Below are positions 1 through 9,050 of a DNA stretch of 64,000 nt, piece after piece (position 1 is the first letter of the stretch; each line of letters starts with the position of its first letter). This stretch comes from Flavobacterium potami. GTDB taxonomy: Bacteria > Bacteroidota > Bacteroidia > Flavobacteriales > Flavobacteriaceae. Under the pieces are notes generated by a model, which made no database searches, had not been told where the DNA came from, and saw only the letters and a program-made list of their open reading frames with translations. Made by a program: the position numbers and the translations under genes. The DNA is taken from the NCBI RefSeq assembly GCF_020026915.1, contig NZ_JAINUY010000007.1, forward strand, positions 186,001 to 250,000, given 5' to 3'.

Positions 1-1230
1 CCTGTTTTTAGTGCAAGTAGTAATTTGGCTTATATCGGTCACGGAACAGGAAATACTTTGGGGTATTTGCTTAAGCATCTGGCTCATATTTGTATTGGTT
101 TCTTGATTATTTACTGGGTTCACAAAGTTCCATATCATTATTTTAGGGCAATTTCAAAAATTGCATTACCAATTGTTTGGTTCTTGTTGCTTTATACGCT
201 GTTAAAAGGAACTGTAATTGCAGGAGCAAATGCGAGTCGTTGGATTCAGGTTCCTTTTATCGGAATCACATTTCAGACTTCGACACTGGCGTCGATTGTG
301 TTGTTTATTTATGTGGCTAGATATTTATCAAAAACCAGAGAAGAAAATGAACCTTTTCAGAGTTCGTTAATTCAACTTTGGATTCCGGTATTTATCACAT
401 TAATGTTGATTTTACCAGCCAACTTTTCAACCACGGCGTTGATTTTTGCGATGGTTTTAATGCTCACGTTCATTGGAAAATATCCTTTAAAATATATCGG
501 ATTTATTATCGGTTCAGGAATTGCGATGCTGGCATTTTTCCTTTTGGTTGCCAAAGCTTTTCCAGATTCTAGATTCTTTAGCAGGGTTTCAACTTGGGAA
601 AGTCGTATTACAAACTTTACCACAGATAAACCAGACGAAGACGATTATCAGATCGAAAAAGCAAAAATTGCAATTGCTTCTGGAAAATTAGGAGGTTTAG
701 GACCAGGAAAAAGTGTTCAGAAAAACTTTTTACCACAATCTTCTTCCGATTTTATTTATGCCATTATCGTAGAAGAATACGGTTTGGTTGGCGGAGTTTC
801 AATTGTAATTCTCTATTTATTGCTTTTATTCCGATTTGTAATCGCATCACACAAAGCACCAACTTTATTTGGAAAATTGGTTGTTGTAGGTGTCGGATTT
901 CCGATGATATTTCAAGCTATGATTAATATGGCAGTTGCGGTTGAATTACTGCCGGTAACAGGACAAACATTGCCATTAATAAGTAGTGGGGGAAGTTCGA
1001 TCTGGATGACCTGTTTAGGACTCGGAATTATCATTGGTGTAACGAAAAAAGAGGATGAAATTGCCGAAGAAAAATTAGAAAAAGAAAAACGAAAAGAAGC
1101 TTTACAGCGATTGATAGATAAAGAATTGGCAGAAGACGATGTTATTCCTCAAGAAATATATGATGAAGAGCCAGCTTATTCGATAGAAGACAATTCAAGA
1201 AATCCGATGAATGCGGTTTTAAACAAATAA
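1..1230 (+). CDS. ftsW: Cell-division SEDS glycosyltransferase FtsW, 5'-truncated by window edge
   Basis: FtsW polymerises lipid II into septal peptidoglycan together with its cognate class B penicillin-binding protein in the inner membrane. The reading frame is open from base 1 (reads PVFSASSNLAYIGHG), so the true start lies left of the window and about one N-terminal segment is missing; the internal TTG at 25 is not a credible start. The remainder has multiple hydrophobic segments, the family motif QSSSDFIYAIIVEEYGLVGG and the hallmark LPLISSGGSS just before the last membrane helix. A charged cytoplasmic tail of roughly 60 residues follows. The order ftsW-murG-murC-ftsQ-ftsA-ftsZ supports FtsW over RodA. 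Confidence 0.95.
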   Translation, partial: PVFSASSNLAYIGHGTGNTLGYLLKHLAHICIGFLIIYWVHKVPYHYFRAISKIALPIVWFLLLYTLLKGTVIAGANASRWIQVPFIGITFQTSTLASIVLFIYVARYLSKTREENEPFQSSLIQLWIPVFITLMLILPANFSTTALIFAMVLMLTFIGKYPLKYIGFIIGSGIAMLAFFLLVAKAFPDSRFFSRVSTWESRITNFTTDKPDEDDYQIEKAKIAIASGKLGGLGPGKSVQKNFLPQSSSDFIYAIIVEEYGLVGGVSIVILYLLLLFRFVIASHKAPTLFGKLVVVGVGFPMIFQAMINMAVAVELLPVTGQTLPLISSGGSSIWMTCLGLGIIIGVTKKEDEIAEEKLEKEKRKEALQRLIDKELAEDDVIPQEIYDEEPAYSIEDNSRNPMNAVLNK

Positions 1231-1257
1231 AATATAAAGTTGTAATTTTTAAAAAAG

Positions 1258-2343
1258 ATGACAAAGCATAAATTCATACTTAGCGGAGGAGGAACAGGTG
1301 GACATATCTATCCTGCGATTGCGATTGCAAATGAATTAAAATTGCAATTTCCAGATGCTGAATTTCTTTTTGTTGGTGCCAAAGATAAAATGGAAATGCA
1401 GAAAGTGCCTCAGGCAGGTTATGAAATAAAAGGTCTTTGGATTGCTGGTTTACAACGAAAATTGACATTACAAAATCTGATGTTTCCGCTTAAGCTCGCA
1501 AGCAGTTTATTGGAATCAAAAAGAATAATTAAAAAATTCAAACCAAATGTAGTAATCGGAACGGGTGGTTTTGCCAGCGGACCTTTATTACAAGCGGCAG
1601 GAGCGGCAGGAATTCCAACTGTGGTTCAAGAGCAGAATTCTTTTCCAGGAATTACAAACAAATTGTTGAGTAAAAAAGCAAATGCAATTTGTGTAGCGTA
1701 TCAAAATTTGGAGCGCTTTTTCCCAAAAGAGAAAATTGTTCTAACAGGAAATCCAGTTCGTCAGGATTTGATCGATATTGAAAGTAAACGTGACGAAGCG
1801 ATTGCGTTTTACGGTTTAGATCCGAATAAAAAAACATTGTTGGTTCTTGGGGGAAGTTTAGGAGCAAGAAGAATCAATCAGTTAATTGAAAAAGAATTGC
1901 AAAATTTTCTTTCCCAAGAGGTACAGGTAATCTGGCAATGCGGGAAATTATATTTTGAAGAATATAAAAAGTACAATCAGCCAAATGTAAAAGTGGTTGA
2001 TTTTATTGAAAGAATGGATTTTGTTTATGCAGCTTCAGATGTGATTATTTCACGAGCAGGAGCTTCATCGGTATCAGAATTATGTATTGTTGGAAAACCA
2101 GTAATTTTTATTCCGTCGCCGAATGTTGCTGAAGATCATCAAACAAAAAATGCACAGGCGATTGTAGATGCTAAAGGCGCAATTTTATTAAAGGAATCTG
2201 AGCTTAATGAGCAATTTAGTATCGTTTTTGAAGCATTACTGAAAGATGATGGAAAACAAAAACAATTGAGTAGTAATATTAAAAAACTGGCGAGACCATA
2301 TGCTACAAAGCAGATAGTAGAAGAAATAAAAAAGTTGTTATAA
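1258..2343 (+). CDS. murG: UDP-GlcNAc:lipid I N-acetylglucosaminyltransferase MurG
   Basis: MurG transfers GlcNAc from UDP-GlcNAc to lipid I at the cytoplasmic face of the inner membrane, giving lipid II. The 361-residue protein has the usual family length. Visible motifs are the N-terminal GGGTGGHIYPAIAIANEL loop, GGFASGPLL, EQNSFPGITNKLL, the C-domain LGGSLGARRIN, and the donor-binding SRAGASSVSELCIVGKP followed by HQTKNA. It starts 27 bp after ftsW and is probably cotranscribed with it. The following 157 bp to murC show no hairpin or promoter that I can defend. Confidence 0.97.
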   Translation: MTKHKFILSGGGTGGHIYPAIAIANELKLQFPDAEFLFVGAKDKMEMQKVPQAGYEIKGLWIAGLQRKLTLQNLMFPLKLASSLLESKRIIKKFKPNVVIGTGGFASGPLLQAAGAAGIPTVVQEQNSFPGITNKLLSKKANAICVAYQNLERFFPKEKIVLTGNPVRQDLIDIESKRDEAIAFYGLDPNKKTLLVLGGSLGARRINQLIEKELQNFLSQEVQVIWQCGKLYFEEYKKYNQPNVKVVDFIERMDFVYAASDVIISRAGASSVSELCIVGKPVIFIPSPNVAEDHQTKNAQAIVDAKGAILLKESELNEQFSIVFEALLKDDGKQKQLSSNIKKLARPYATKQIVEEIKKLL

Positions 2344-2500
2344 TATAGTTTTAAACAAAAATTATACAACAGAAAATATTAGGTAGAACATTATTTTAGG
2401 CAATTTAGGCTAAAACAAATGATAGAATCGCAAGCATTTAATTGTTAAGATATTACATTGTTGTAACGCTTGATGTAGAGTCTAAAAAACAAAATTTAAG

Positions 2501-3850
2501 ATGAATTTAAATCAAATACAAAACGTTTATTTTATTGGTATCGGAGGAATCGGAATGAGTGCTCTGGCTCGTTATTTCAAGTTTATTGGGAAAAACGTTT
2601 CAGGTTACGACAAAACGCCTTCAATGCTGACTAATGAATTGATTGAAAGTGGAATTGATATTCATTTTGAAGACAACATCAATTTAATTCCTTCTGATTA
2701 TTTTGTAGAAAACACTTTAGTGATTTTTACGCCAGCTGTTCCAAAAACACATTCAGAATGGAATTATTTTATCGAAAGACATTACGAGGTTAAAAAACGT
2801 GCTGAAGTTCTAGGAATTATAAGCAAAGATACTTTTTGTTTTGCAGTTGCAGGAACACACGGAAAAACAACAACGTCTAGTATTTTGGGACATATTTTGT
2901 TTCAAAGTGGCGCTGATGTTACGGCTTTTATTGGGGGAATTGTAGAAAATTACAATTCAAATTTAATTGGAAGCGGAAAAACAGTAACAGTTGTAGAAGC
3001 AGACGAATTCGACAGATCGTTTTTGCATTTACGTCCAGATATCGCTTGTGTGACTTCTATGGATGCCGATCATTTGGATATTTATGGAACAAGTGATGCC
3101 ATAGAAGATTCTTTTAGGGAATTTGCTTCAAAAGTAGAAGATAAAAATAATCTCTTCATTACCAAAGAATTGCCATTAGATGGAGTTCAATGTGCTGTAA
3201 ATGAAGATGCTGTATTCAAGGCTTTTAATGTTCGCATTGAAGATGGGGCTTATGTTTTTGATGTGCAGACGCCATCAGAAATCATGAAGGATTTGCGTTT
3301 TGGATTGCCAGGAAGACACAATTTGATGAATGGATTGATGGCTATTGCGATGGCGAAAACATACGGCACCCCGACCGATTCTATTGCAAAAGCCATTGCT
3401 TCATTCAACGGAATTAGAAGACGTTTTTCATACCAAATTAAGAGTGAAAATTTAGTATATATTGATGACTACGCGCATCATCCGACAGAAATAAATGCTG
3501 TTCATCAGGCAGTTAGAGAATTGTATCCGGGCCGTAAAGTTTTGGCAATTTTCCAGCCGCATTTATTCAGTAGAACAAGAGATTTTGTTGACGGATTTGC
3601 GGCTAGTTTATCGCAGTTTGATGAAGTGTTTTTGATGGATATTTATCCTGCAAGAGAGCTTCCAATGGAAGGAGTGACTTCTGAGTGGCTTTTGGGTAAA
3701 ATGACAAATACGAACAAAAAAATTGTTGCAAAAGAAGATTTATTAGGTGAAATCAAAGCCAGTGATGCGCCTATTATTGTAACAATTGGAGCTGGCGATT
3801 TAGGAGAGATGGTTCCGTCAATTAAAAAGATTTTAAATGAAAATATTTAA
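2501..3850 (+). CDS. murC: UDP-N-acetylmuramate--L-alanine ligase MurC
   Basis: MurC is the ATP-dependent cytoplasmic ligase that adds L-Ala to UDP-MurNAc. The 449-residue protein has all Mur-ligase landmarks: the N-terminal dinucleotide-like loop IGIGGIGMSALARYF, the ATP P-loop GTHGKTTTSS near residue 118, EADEFDRSFLHLRPD, the metal/ATP segment TSMDADHLDIYG, YIDDYAHHPTEI and FQPHLFSRT. Its last 14 bases overlap the start of ftsQ, so the two are translationally linked. Confidence 0.97.
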   Translation: MNLNQIQNVYFIGIGGIGMSALARYFKFIGKNVSGYDKTPSMLTNELIESGIDIHFEDNINLIPSDYFVENTLVIFTPAVPKTHSEWNYFIERHYEVKKRAEVLGIISKDTFCFAVAGTHGKTTTSSILGHILFQSGADVTAFIGGIVENYNSNLIGSGKTVTVVEADEFDRSFLHLRPDIACVTSMDADHLDIYGTSDAIEDSFREFASKVEDKNNLFITKELPLDGVQCAVNEDAVFKAFNVRIEDGAYVFDVQTPSEIMKDLRFGLPGRHNLMNGLMAIAMAKTYGTPTDSIAKAIASFNGIRRRFSYQIKSENLVYIDDYAHHPTEINAVHQAVRELYPGRKVLAIFQPHLFSRTRDFVDGFAASLSQFDEVFLMDIYPARELPMEGVTSEWLLGKMTNTNKKIVAKEDLLGEIKASDAPIIVTIGAGDLGEMVPSIKKILNENI

Positions 3851-4559
3851 TTGGTCAAATATTCGTTTAGTACTTATTTTCGGACTAGTTCTGTTTCTAT
3901 ATTCTTTCGCTCAACATCGAAATGGAGATAGAAAATTGAAGAAATCTATGGTTGTTTTTGTAGGAGAAAATACGCTTTTTGTGAAGCCAGAAACGGTTAA
4001 TAAATTGTTGATAGAAAATAAAAGAGACGCTTCCAGTATTAGAAAAGATGAACTAGATTTGAATAAGATTGAGAAAACCCTCGATACACAAGAGATGATT
4101 GAAAAGTCAAATGTTTTTGTAAGTATCGATGGAGTTCTAAAAGCAGTAGTAAAACAGAAGACGCCCATAGCAAGAGTTTATGACGGCGCCACTTCTTTTT
4201 ATATTGATTACGAGGGTAATAAAATGCCTTTGTCTGACAATTTCACTGCGCGAGTTCCTCTTGTTTCAGGGGCAATTAATGAAAAAAATAACGAAGATTT
4301 AGCAGCTTTATTTCGCACAATTTATGACGATGCGTTTTTGAAAAAAAACATCATTGCCATCGAGATTATGCCGAATGGAAGCTTAAAAATGTTTAATCGT
4401 AACTATGATTACTTCATAGATTTCGGAAGAACGATGAATGTTGATAAGAAATTTAGAAACTATAAAGCGTTTTTTCAAAAAGCGGTTTTAGATAGTACGT
4501 TATACAAATACAAAAAAATTGACCTTAGGTTTACGGAACAAGTAGTTTGCACTAAATAA
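3837..4559 (+). CDS. ftsQ: Divisome protein FtsQ/DivIB
   Basis: FtsQ is a bitopic inner-membrane divisome scaffold linking early and late division proteins. The 240-residue product has a short cytoplasmic N-terminus, one hydrophobic helix at about residues 7-25, then a basic stretch and a periplasmic domain of POTRA/beta type. Sequence conservation in FtsQ is low, and the call rests mainly on topology and on its place between murC (14-bp overlap) and ftsA (6-bp gap). Confidence 0.88.
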   Translation: MKIFNWSNIRLVLIFGLVLFLYSFAQHRNGDRKLKKSMVVFVGENTLFVKPETVNKLLIENKRDASSIRKDELDLNKIEKTLDTQEMIEKSNVFVSIDGVLKAVVKQKTPIARVYDGATSFYIDYEGNKMPLSDNFTARVPLVSGAINEKNNEDLAALFRTIYDDAFLKKNIIAIEIMPNGSLKMFNRNYDYFIDFGRTMNVDKKFRNYKAFFQKAVLDSTLYKYKKIDLRFTEQVVCTK

Positions 4560-4565
4560 TAGAAA

Positions 4566-5975
4566 ATGGAAAAAGATAATATTGCAGTAGGTCTAGATAT
4601 TGGAACAACCAAAATCGTTGCCATGATTGGCAAGAAAAATGAGTATGGTAAGTTGGAGATTTTGGGCATTGGTAAATCCAAAAGTTTGGGTGTTGCCAGA
4701 GGAGTAGTAAACAACATTACGCAGACGATTCAATCCATTCAGCAAGCAATTGCTGAAGCAGAAAATAATTCAGGTTACAAAATTAAAGATGTAGTTGTGG
4801 GTATTGCTGGTCAGCATATCAGAAGTATTCAGCACACGGACTACATCAGCAGAAGTAATCCGGAAGAAGTAATTGGCGAAAATGATATTCAGCTTTTAAT
4901 CGATCAGGTAAATAAACTGGCGATGTTGCCGGGTGAAGAAATTATCCATGTTTTGCCACAAGAATTTAAAATCGACGGACAGTCTGAAATCAAAGAGCCA
5001 ATCGGAATGTATGGCGGAAGATTAGAATCTAGTTTTCACGTTGTAGTAGGGCAGGCTTCTTCAATCAGAAATGTTGGAAGATGTATTCAGAGTTCAGGAA
5101 TTGAATTATCTGGTTTGACATTAGAGCCGTTGGCTTCGGCTGATGCGGTTTTGAGTCAGGAAGAAAAAGAAGCCGGTGTTGCACTTATCGATATTGGTGG
5201 AGGAACAACAGATTTAGCTATTTTCAAAGATGGTATTATTCGTCATACAGCTGTAATTCCTTTCGGAGGAAATGTAATTACAGATGACATCAAAGAAGGA
5301 TGTTCTATTATTGAAAAACAAGCTGAGCTTCTTAAAATTAAATTCGGATCTGCTTGGCCAGGAGAAAATAAAGACAATGAAATTGTTTCTATTCCAGGTT
5401 TAAGAGGAAGAGAGCCAAAAGAGATTTCGCTTAAAAACTTATCTAAAATTATCCATGCGAGAGTTGTGGAAATCGTAGAACAAGTTTTTGCAGAAATTAA
5501 AGCTTACGGACACGAAGATCCTCGCAAAAAACTAATTGCTGGAATTGTATTAACAGGTGGTGGTGCGCAATTAAAGCACATCAAACAACTGGTAGAGTAC
5601 ATTACAGGAATGGATACAAGAATTGGATATCCAAATGAGCATTTGGCTGGAAACTCTGGAGAAGAAATCTCTAGTCCGTTATTTGCAACAGCGGTTGGAT
5701 TGGTAATGAACAGTATCGAAAATAGTTCGCAAAGTGCCGTTAGATTGGAATTGGTTAACGAACAGCCAAAAGTGGTTTATAAAAACGTTCCCCCTCCAGT
5801 GCAACGATACGAAGTTGAAGAAAACTACGTTGAAAAAGTAGAGACTATCGAAGAAGAAAGAGAAGTTGTAAGTCAAAAAGCTTCAAGAGAAGAATCTACT
5901 GAAAATAAAATAAGAAGATCATTTTTTGATCGTTATGTCGACAAAATCAAAGAATTTTTAGACAACGCAGAATAA
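4566..5975 (+). CDS. ftsA: Cell-division actin-like ATPase FtsA
   Basis: FtsA tethers FtsZ to the membrane and recruits later divisome proteins. The 469-residue protein has the actin/ASKHA phosphate-1 loop GLDIGTTKIVAMIG near residue 9, phosphate-2 LIDIGGGTTDLAIF, the adenosine motif GIVLTGGGAQLKHI, and an SHS2-like insertion between. The C-terminus has a charged linker and then an amphipathic end (RSFFDRYVDKIKEFL) suited to membrane binding. It starts 6 bp after ftsQ and precedes ftsZ by 86 bp. Confidence 0.96.
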   Translation: MEKDNIAVGLDIGTTKIVAMIGKKNEYGKLEILGIGKSKSLGVARGVVNNITQTIQSIQQAIAEAENNSGYKIKDVVVGIAGQHIRSIQHTDYISRSNPEEVIGENDIQLLIDQVNKLAMLPGEEIIHVLPQEFKIDGQSEIKEPIGMYGGRLESSFHVVVGQASSIRNVGRCIQSSGIELSGLTLEPLASADAVLSQEEKEAGVALIDIGGGTTDLAIFKDGIIRHTAVIPFGGNVITDDIKEGCSIIEKQAELLKIKFGSAWPGENKDNEIVSIPGLRGREPKEISLKNLSKIIHARVVEIVEQVFAEIKAYGHEDPRKKLIAGIVLTGGGAQLKHIKQLVEYITGMDTRIGYPNEHLAGNSGEEISSPLFATAVGLVMNSIENSSQSAVRLELVNEQPKVVYKNVPPPVQRYEVEENYVEKVETIEEEREVVSQKASREESTENKIRRSFFDRYVDKIKEFLDNAE

Positions 5976-6061
5976 TTAGAATAAAAGAAAAGGAAAATTA
6001 CTTTTTGCCCCAAGTCAAGAAGTAAAAAATGTACTAAATAAGAATTTCAAAAACCAAAAAG

Positions 6062-8050
6062 ATGATGAGCAACTCAGAATTTGGAAGTATTTCATTTGAT
6101 TTACCAAAAAATCAATCAAATGTAATCAAAGTAATAGGCGTAGGTGGAGGCGGTAGTAACGCAATTAACCACATGTTTAAACAAGGTATTAAAGGTGTAG
6201 ATTTTATCGTTTGTAATACCGATTCGCAAGCGCTTCAGAATAGTTCAGTGCCAAATAAAATCCAATTAGGGGTTAATTTAACTGAAGGATTAGGAGCAGG
6301 AGCAAACCCAGACGTAGGACAACAGTCTGCTATCGAAAGTATTTCTGACATCGAAAAAATGTTGGATAGAAATACTAAGATGGTATTTATTACTGCTGGT
6401 ATGGGTGGAGGTACTGGAACAGGTGCTGCGCCAGTTATTGCTCAATTAGCAAAAGAAAGAGAAATATTAACGGTTGGTATCGTGACAATTCCATTTCAAT
6501 TTGAAGGGAAAGTACGTCAGGAGCAAGCAATCATTGGGATCGAAAAATTGCGTAAGCAAGTAGATTCTTTAATTGTAATCAACAATAATAAATTAAGAGA
6601 AGTATACGGAAATCTAGGTTTCAAAGCTGGATTCTCTAAAGCAGATGAAGTTTTAGCAACTGCCTCTAGAGGTATTGCTGAAGTAATTACGCACCACTAT
6701 ACTCAAAATATCGATTTACGTGACGCAAAAACTGTTTTGTCAAACAGTGGAACTGCAATCATGGGATCTTCTGTGGCAGCAGGCGAAAACAGAGCGAAAG
6801 ATGCGATTATCTCAGCTTTAGATTCTCCGTTGTTAAACGATAATAAAATTACAGGTGCCAAAAACGTATTGTTGCTTATCGTTTCTGGAACTAATGAGAT
6901 TACTCTTGACGAAATCGGAGAAATCAATGATCACATTCAGGCTGAGGCTGGTTATAATGCAAATATTATCATGGGAGTTGGTGAAGACGAAACTCTTGGT
7001 GAAGCTATTGCTGTAACTATTATTGCTACAGGTTTTGATGTAGAACAACAAAACGAAATTGTAAATACAGAACCTAAAAAAATCATTCATACGTTAGAAG
7101 ATGAGCAGAGAAGTGTTCATAATTTAACAAATAAACCGCTTACTTCTTTCGACTTAACTGTTGATACGCCAACAGCAAAAGTAGAAGATAAAGTTGTTTT
7201 TGATTTGGTTGATGATGACGAAACATTTACTCCAACTCCGGTTCAGGCTGTTGCTCCAGCAATCAATCAGGAAGAATTGGTAGTAATGTCTGAGTTTATC
7301 AAAAACCTGGATGTAACCTTCGAAATTGTTTCGCCAATTACAGATATCGATTTTACGATTTCTACGCCAGAAGCTCCAGCTGTACAACAAATGCAGCAAA
7401 TGCAACAACAGCCTGTGCAGCAACAAAGAACATTTGAGAGAGAAGAACAAACTGCTTTTTCTTTTGATCTTCCTTTGTTTAAGCAAGAGCCGGTGAAAAG
7501 AGAACCAGTTGTAGAAGATAACAGAGTTTTATTTGAATTGACAAACGAAACTCGTGAAATCAAAGTTAATGATCCAGTACAATTTGTACCTGTAACGGAG
7601 GTTGCCGATAATGGAATCATTAAGTATTCTCTAGAAGAGTACATGGAAGTAGAAAATGATTTATTAGCTTCTAAGCCAGTTGAAAATGTGGTTGAAGATG
7701 TTGTTCCAGAAGAGTTGAACATCACTTTGAAACCAAGAGTTGACTTTGCTAGCCAGCCTGATTTCTCAACAACTTCTGAAGTTTCTCCTTTAGAATTAAC
7801 TATCGAAGAGACATTACGCTTAAGAGCTGAAGAGAGAAGAAAAAAGCTAAAAGAATTTAACTATAAATTCCATAATAATGTTTCTAGAATTGACGAGTTG
7901 GAAAAAGAACCAGCTTACAAAAGATTAGGAATCGATTTGTCAAATTCTCAATCTAATAATACAAACTCTAGAATTTCTGTTGGAACAGACAGTAATAATG
8001 ATTTGCAATTACGTTCAAACAATTCATTTTTGCACGATAACGTAGATTAA
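6062..8050 (+). CDS. ftsZ: Cell-division tubulin homologue FtsZ with long C-terminal extension
   Basis: FtsZ is the GTPase that forms the Z-ring. GTP-binding landmarks are IGVGGGGSNAINHM near residue 25, the tubulin signature GMGGGTGTGAAP at about 113-124, and LRDAKTVLSNSGTAIMG. The globular part ends near residue 330. About 330 further residues form a low-complexity acidic/Gln/Pro-rich linker (a QMQQMQQQ run lies near residue 445) and a short conserved block, ELEKEPAYKRLGIDL, likely the FtsA-binding peptide. Total 662 residues, far longer than the roughly 380 of E. coli but usual for Bacteroidota. Two adjacent ATGs (6062, 6065) can serve as start. Confidence 0.97.
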   Translation: MMSNSEFGSISFDLPKNQSNVIKVIGVGGGGSNAINHMFKQGIKGVDFIVCNTDSQALQNSSVPNKIQLGVNLTEGLGAGANPDVGQQSAIESISDIEKMLDRNTKMVFITAGMGGGTGTGAAPVIAQLAKEREILTVGIVTIPFQFEGKVRQEQAIIGIEKLRKQVDSLIVINNNKLREVYGNLGFKAGFSKADEVLATASRGIAEVITHHYTQNIDLRDAKTVLSNSGTAIMGSSVAAGENRAKDAIISALDSPLLNDNKITGAKNVLLLIVSGTNEITLDEIGEINDHIQAEAGYNANIIMGVGEDETLGEAIAVTIIATGFDVEQQNEIVNTEPKKIIHTLEDEQRSVHNLTNKPLTSFDLTVDTPTAKVEDKVVFDLVDDDETFTPTPVQAVAPAINQEELVVMSEFIKNLDVTFEIVSPITDIDFTISTPEAPAVQQMQQMQQQPVQQQRTFEREEQTAFSFDLPLFKQEPVKREPVVEDNRVLFELTNETREIKVNDPVQFVPVTEVADNGIIKYSLEEYMEVENDLLASKPVENVVEDVVPEELNITLKPRVDFASQPDFSTTSEVSPLELTIEETLRLRAEERRKKLKEFNYKFHNNVSRIDELEKEPAYKRLGIDLSNSQSNNTNSRISVGTDSNNDLQLRSNNSFLHDNVD

Positions 8051-8072
8051 TTTTAGAATGATAATATTTGGT

Positions 8073-8110
8073 AACCCGAAAATTGGATTTAATTTTCGGG
8101 TTATTTTTTT
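8073..8110 (+). terminator. Rho-independent terminator after ftsZ
   Basis: A perfect 12-bp inverted repeat (8073-8084 with 8091-8102, arm AACCCGAAAATT) with a 6-nt loop is followed by a T-rich run. It closes the division/cell-wall operon 23 bp after the ftsZ stop. Confidence 0.9.
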
Positions 8111-8165
8111 TATCTTCGCACAGAATTTCAAAATTTGACTTTTAAATAGTACTTTTAAAACAATA

Positions 8166-8235
8166 TTGTCACCCTGAGCGGAGTCGAAGGGCTTCTTGTC
8201 GCAATGGGCTTCGACTAAGTTTATCCTGAGCGAAT
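8166..8235. repeat. REP-like intergenic repeat, copy 1
   Basis: GC-richer segment in the ftsZ-yqeY gap containing CACCCTGAGCGGAGTCGAAG at 8170-8189 and a partly complementary CTTCGACTAAG / CCTGAGCG continuation at 8209-8232. The same core forms both arms of the inverted repeat at 24757-24825. The rest of the 287-bp gap shows only AT-rich sequence. Confidence 0.75.
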
Positions 8236-8337
8236 CTGAATGAACTCAACCTGACAAATTATAGTAATAGTCGAGAGCAAATTCCAAATAATTATATCAA
8301 TTAATAGGCATTAGCTTATTTTAAATAAAACATTAAT

Positions 8338-8787
8338 ATGAGTTTACAAACACAGATCATGGACGAGATTAAAAACGCCATGAAAGCAAAAGATACTGTA
8401 GCTTTAGAAGCTTTAAGAGCTGTAAAATCTGAATTATTATTGGCTTCAACAGCTTCTGGATCTAAAGAAGATTTATCTGAAGAGGATGAAATTAAATTAC
8501 TTCAAAGATTGGTTAAAACTCGTAAAGAAAGCGCTAGAATCTTTACAGAGCAAAACCGTCCAGATTTGGCAGAACCAGAATTGGCTCAAGTAGCTGTAAT
8601 CGAGAAGTTTTTACCAGCTCAATTAAGTGAAGAAGAAGTAGAAGCTGTAATAGCAAAAATCATTGCTGAAACAGGTGCTTCTGGAATCGCTTCAATGGGT
8701 AAAGTTATGGGATTAGCATCTGCTCAATTAGGCGGAACTGCTGAAGGAAAAACCATTTCTACTATTGTGAAGAAATTACTTTCGTAA
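8338..8787 (+). CDS. GatB/YqeY domain protein
   Basis: The 149-residue cytoplasmic protein belongs to the YqeY family, whose all-helical domain resembles the tail of the GatB subunit of tRNA-dependent amidotransferases; its exact role is not settled. The N-terminal MSLQTQIMDEIKNAMKAKD, the central ESARIFTEQNRPDLAEPE and the glycine-rich C-terminal MGKVMGLASAQLGG block are typical, and length matches the family. It is preceded by its own intergenic region and followed by an AT-rich hairpin. Confidence 0.9.
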   Translation: MSLQTQIMDEIKNAMKAKDTVALEALRAVKSELLLASTASGSKEDLSEEDEIKLLQRLVKTRKESARIFTEQNRPDLAEPELAQVAVIEKFLPAQLSEEEVEAVIAKIIAETGASGIASMGKVMGLASAQLGGTAEGKTISTIVKKLLS

Positions 8788-8810
8788 ATATAATTTTAGA
8801 TTTTAGACTG

Positions 8811-8844
8811 TAGATTTTAGATCCAATAAGAAATCTAAAATCTA
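8811..8844 (+). terminator. AT-rich hairpin after the YqeY gene
   Basis: A perfect 12-bp inverted repeat (arms 8811-8822 and 8833-8844, TAGATTTTAGAT) with a 10-nt loop, 23 bp after the yqeY-like stop. No long T-run follows, so termination is only plausible. Confidence 0.45.
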
Positions 8845-8867
8845 CCATCTGTAATCATAAATAAATT

Positions 8868-8941
8868 GACCTCGTAGTTCAACTGGATAGAATATCAGAT
8901 TTCGGCTCTGAGGGTTGGGGGTTCGAACCCCTCCGGGGTCA
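8868..8941 (+). tRNA. tRNA-Arg (anticodon TCG)
   Basis: The 74-nt cloverleaf has acceptor GACCTCG pairing with CGGGGTC (one G-T wobble), anticodon stem TCAGA/TCTGA around loop TTTCGGC with TCG as anticodon, and T-arm GGGGGTTCGAACCCC. The discriminator base is A8941; CCA is not encoded. A terminator follows directly. Confidence 0.95.
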
Positions 8942-8953
8942 CTATAAAAAAAT

Positions 8954-8988
8954 GAAAGCCTGAGAATATAAAATTCTCAGGCTTTTTT
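8954..8988 (+). terminator. Terminator of the tRNA-Arg transcript
   Basis: A 13-bp perfect inverted repeat (8954-8966 and 8973-8985, core AGCCTGAGAAT) ends in six T. The same AGCCTGAGA-type stem recurs beside the initiator tRNA at 63380-63411. Confidence 0.88.
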
Positions 8989-9050
8989 ATGATTCTAAAA
9001 TTCTTTTGCGATTTTTTACTTTTTACAAAGTGCCAATGTTTTCAAGTAAT

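Noticed and set aside
7154..7725. Minus-strand frames over the ftsZ tail (up to 152 codons)
   Set aside because: Antisense to the low-complexity FtsZ linker; Ser/Thr/Cys-rich shadow with no promoter or motif.
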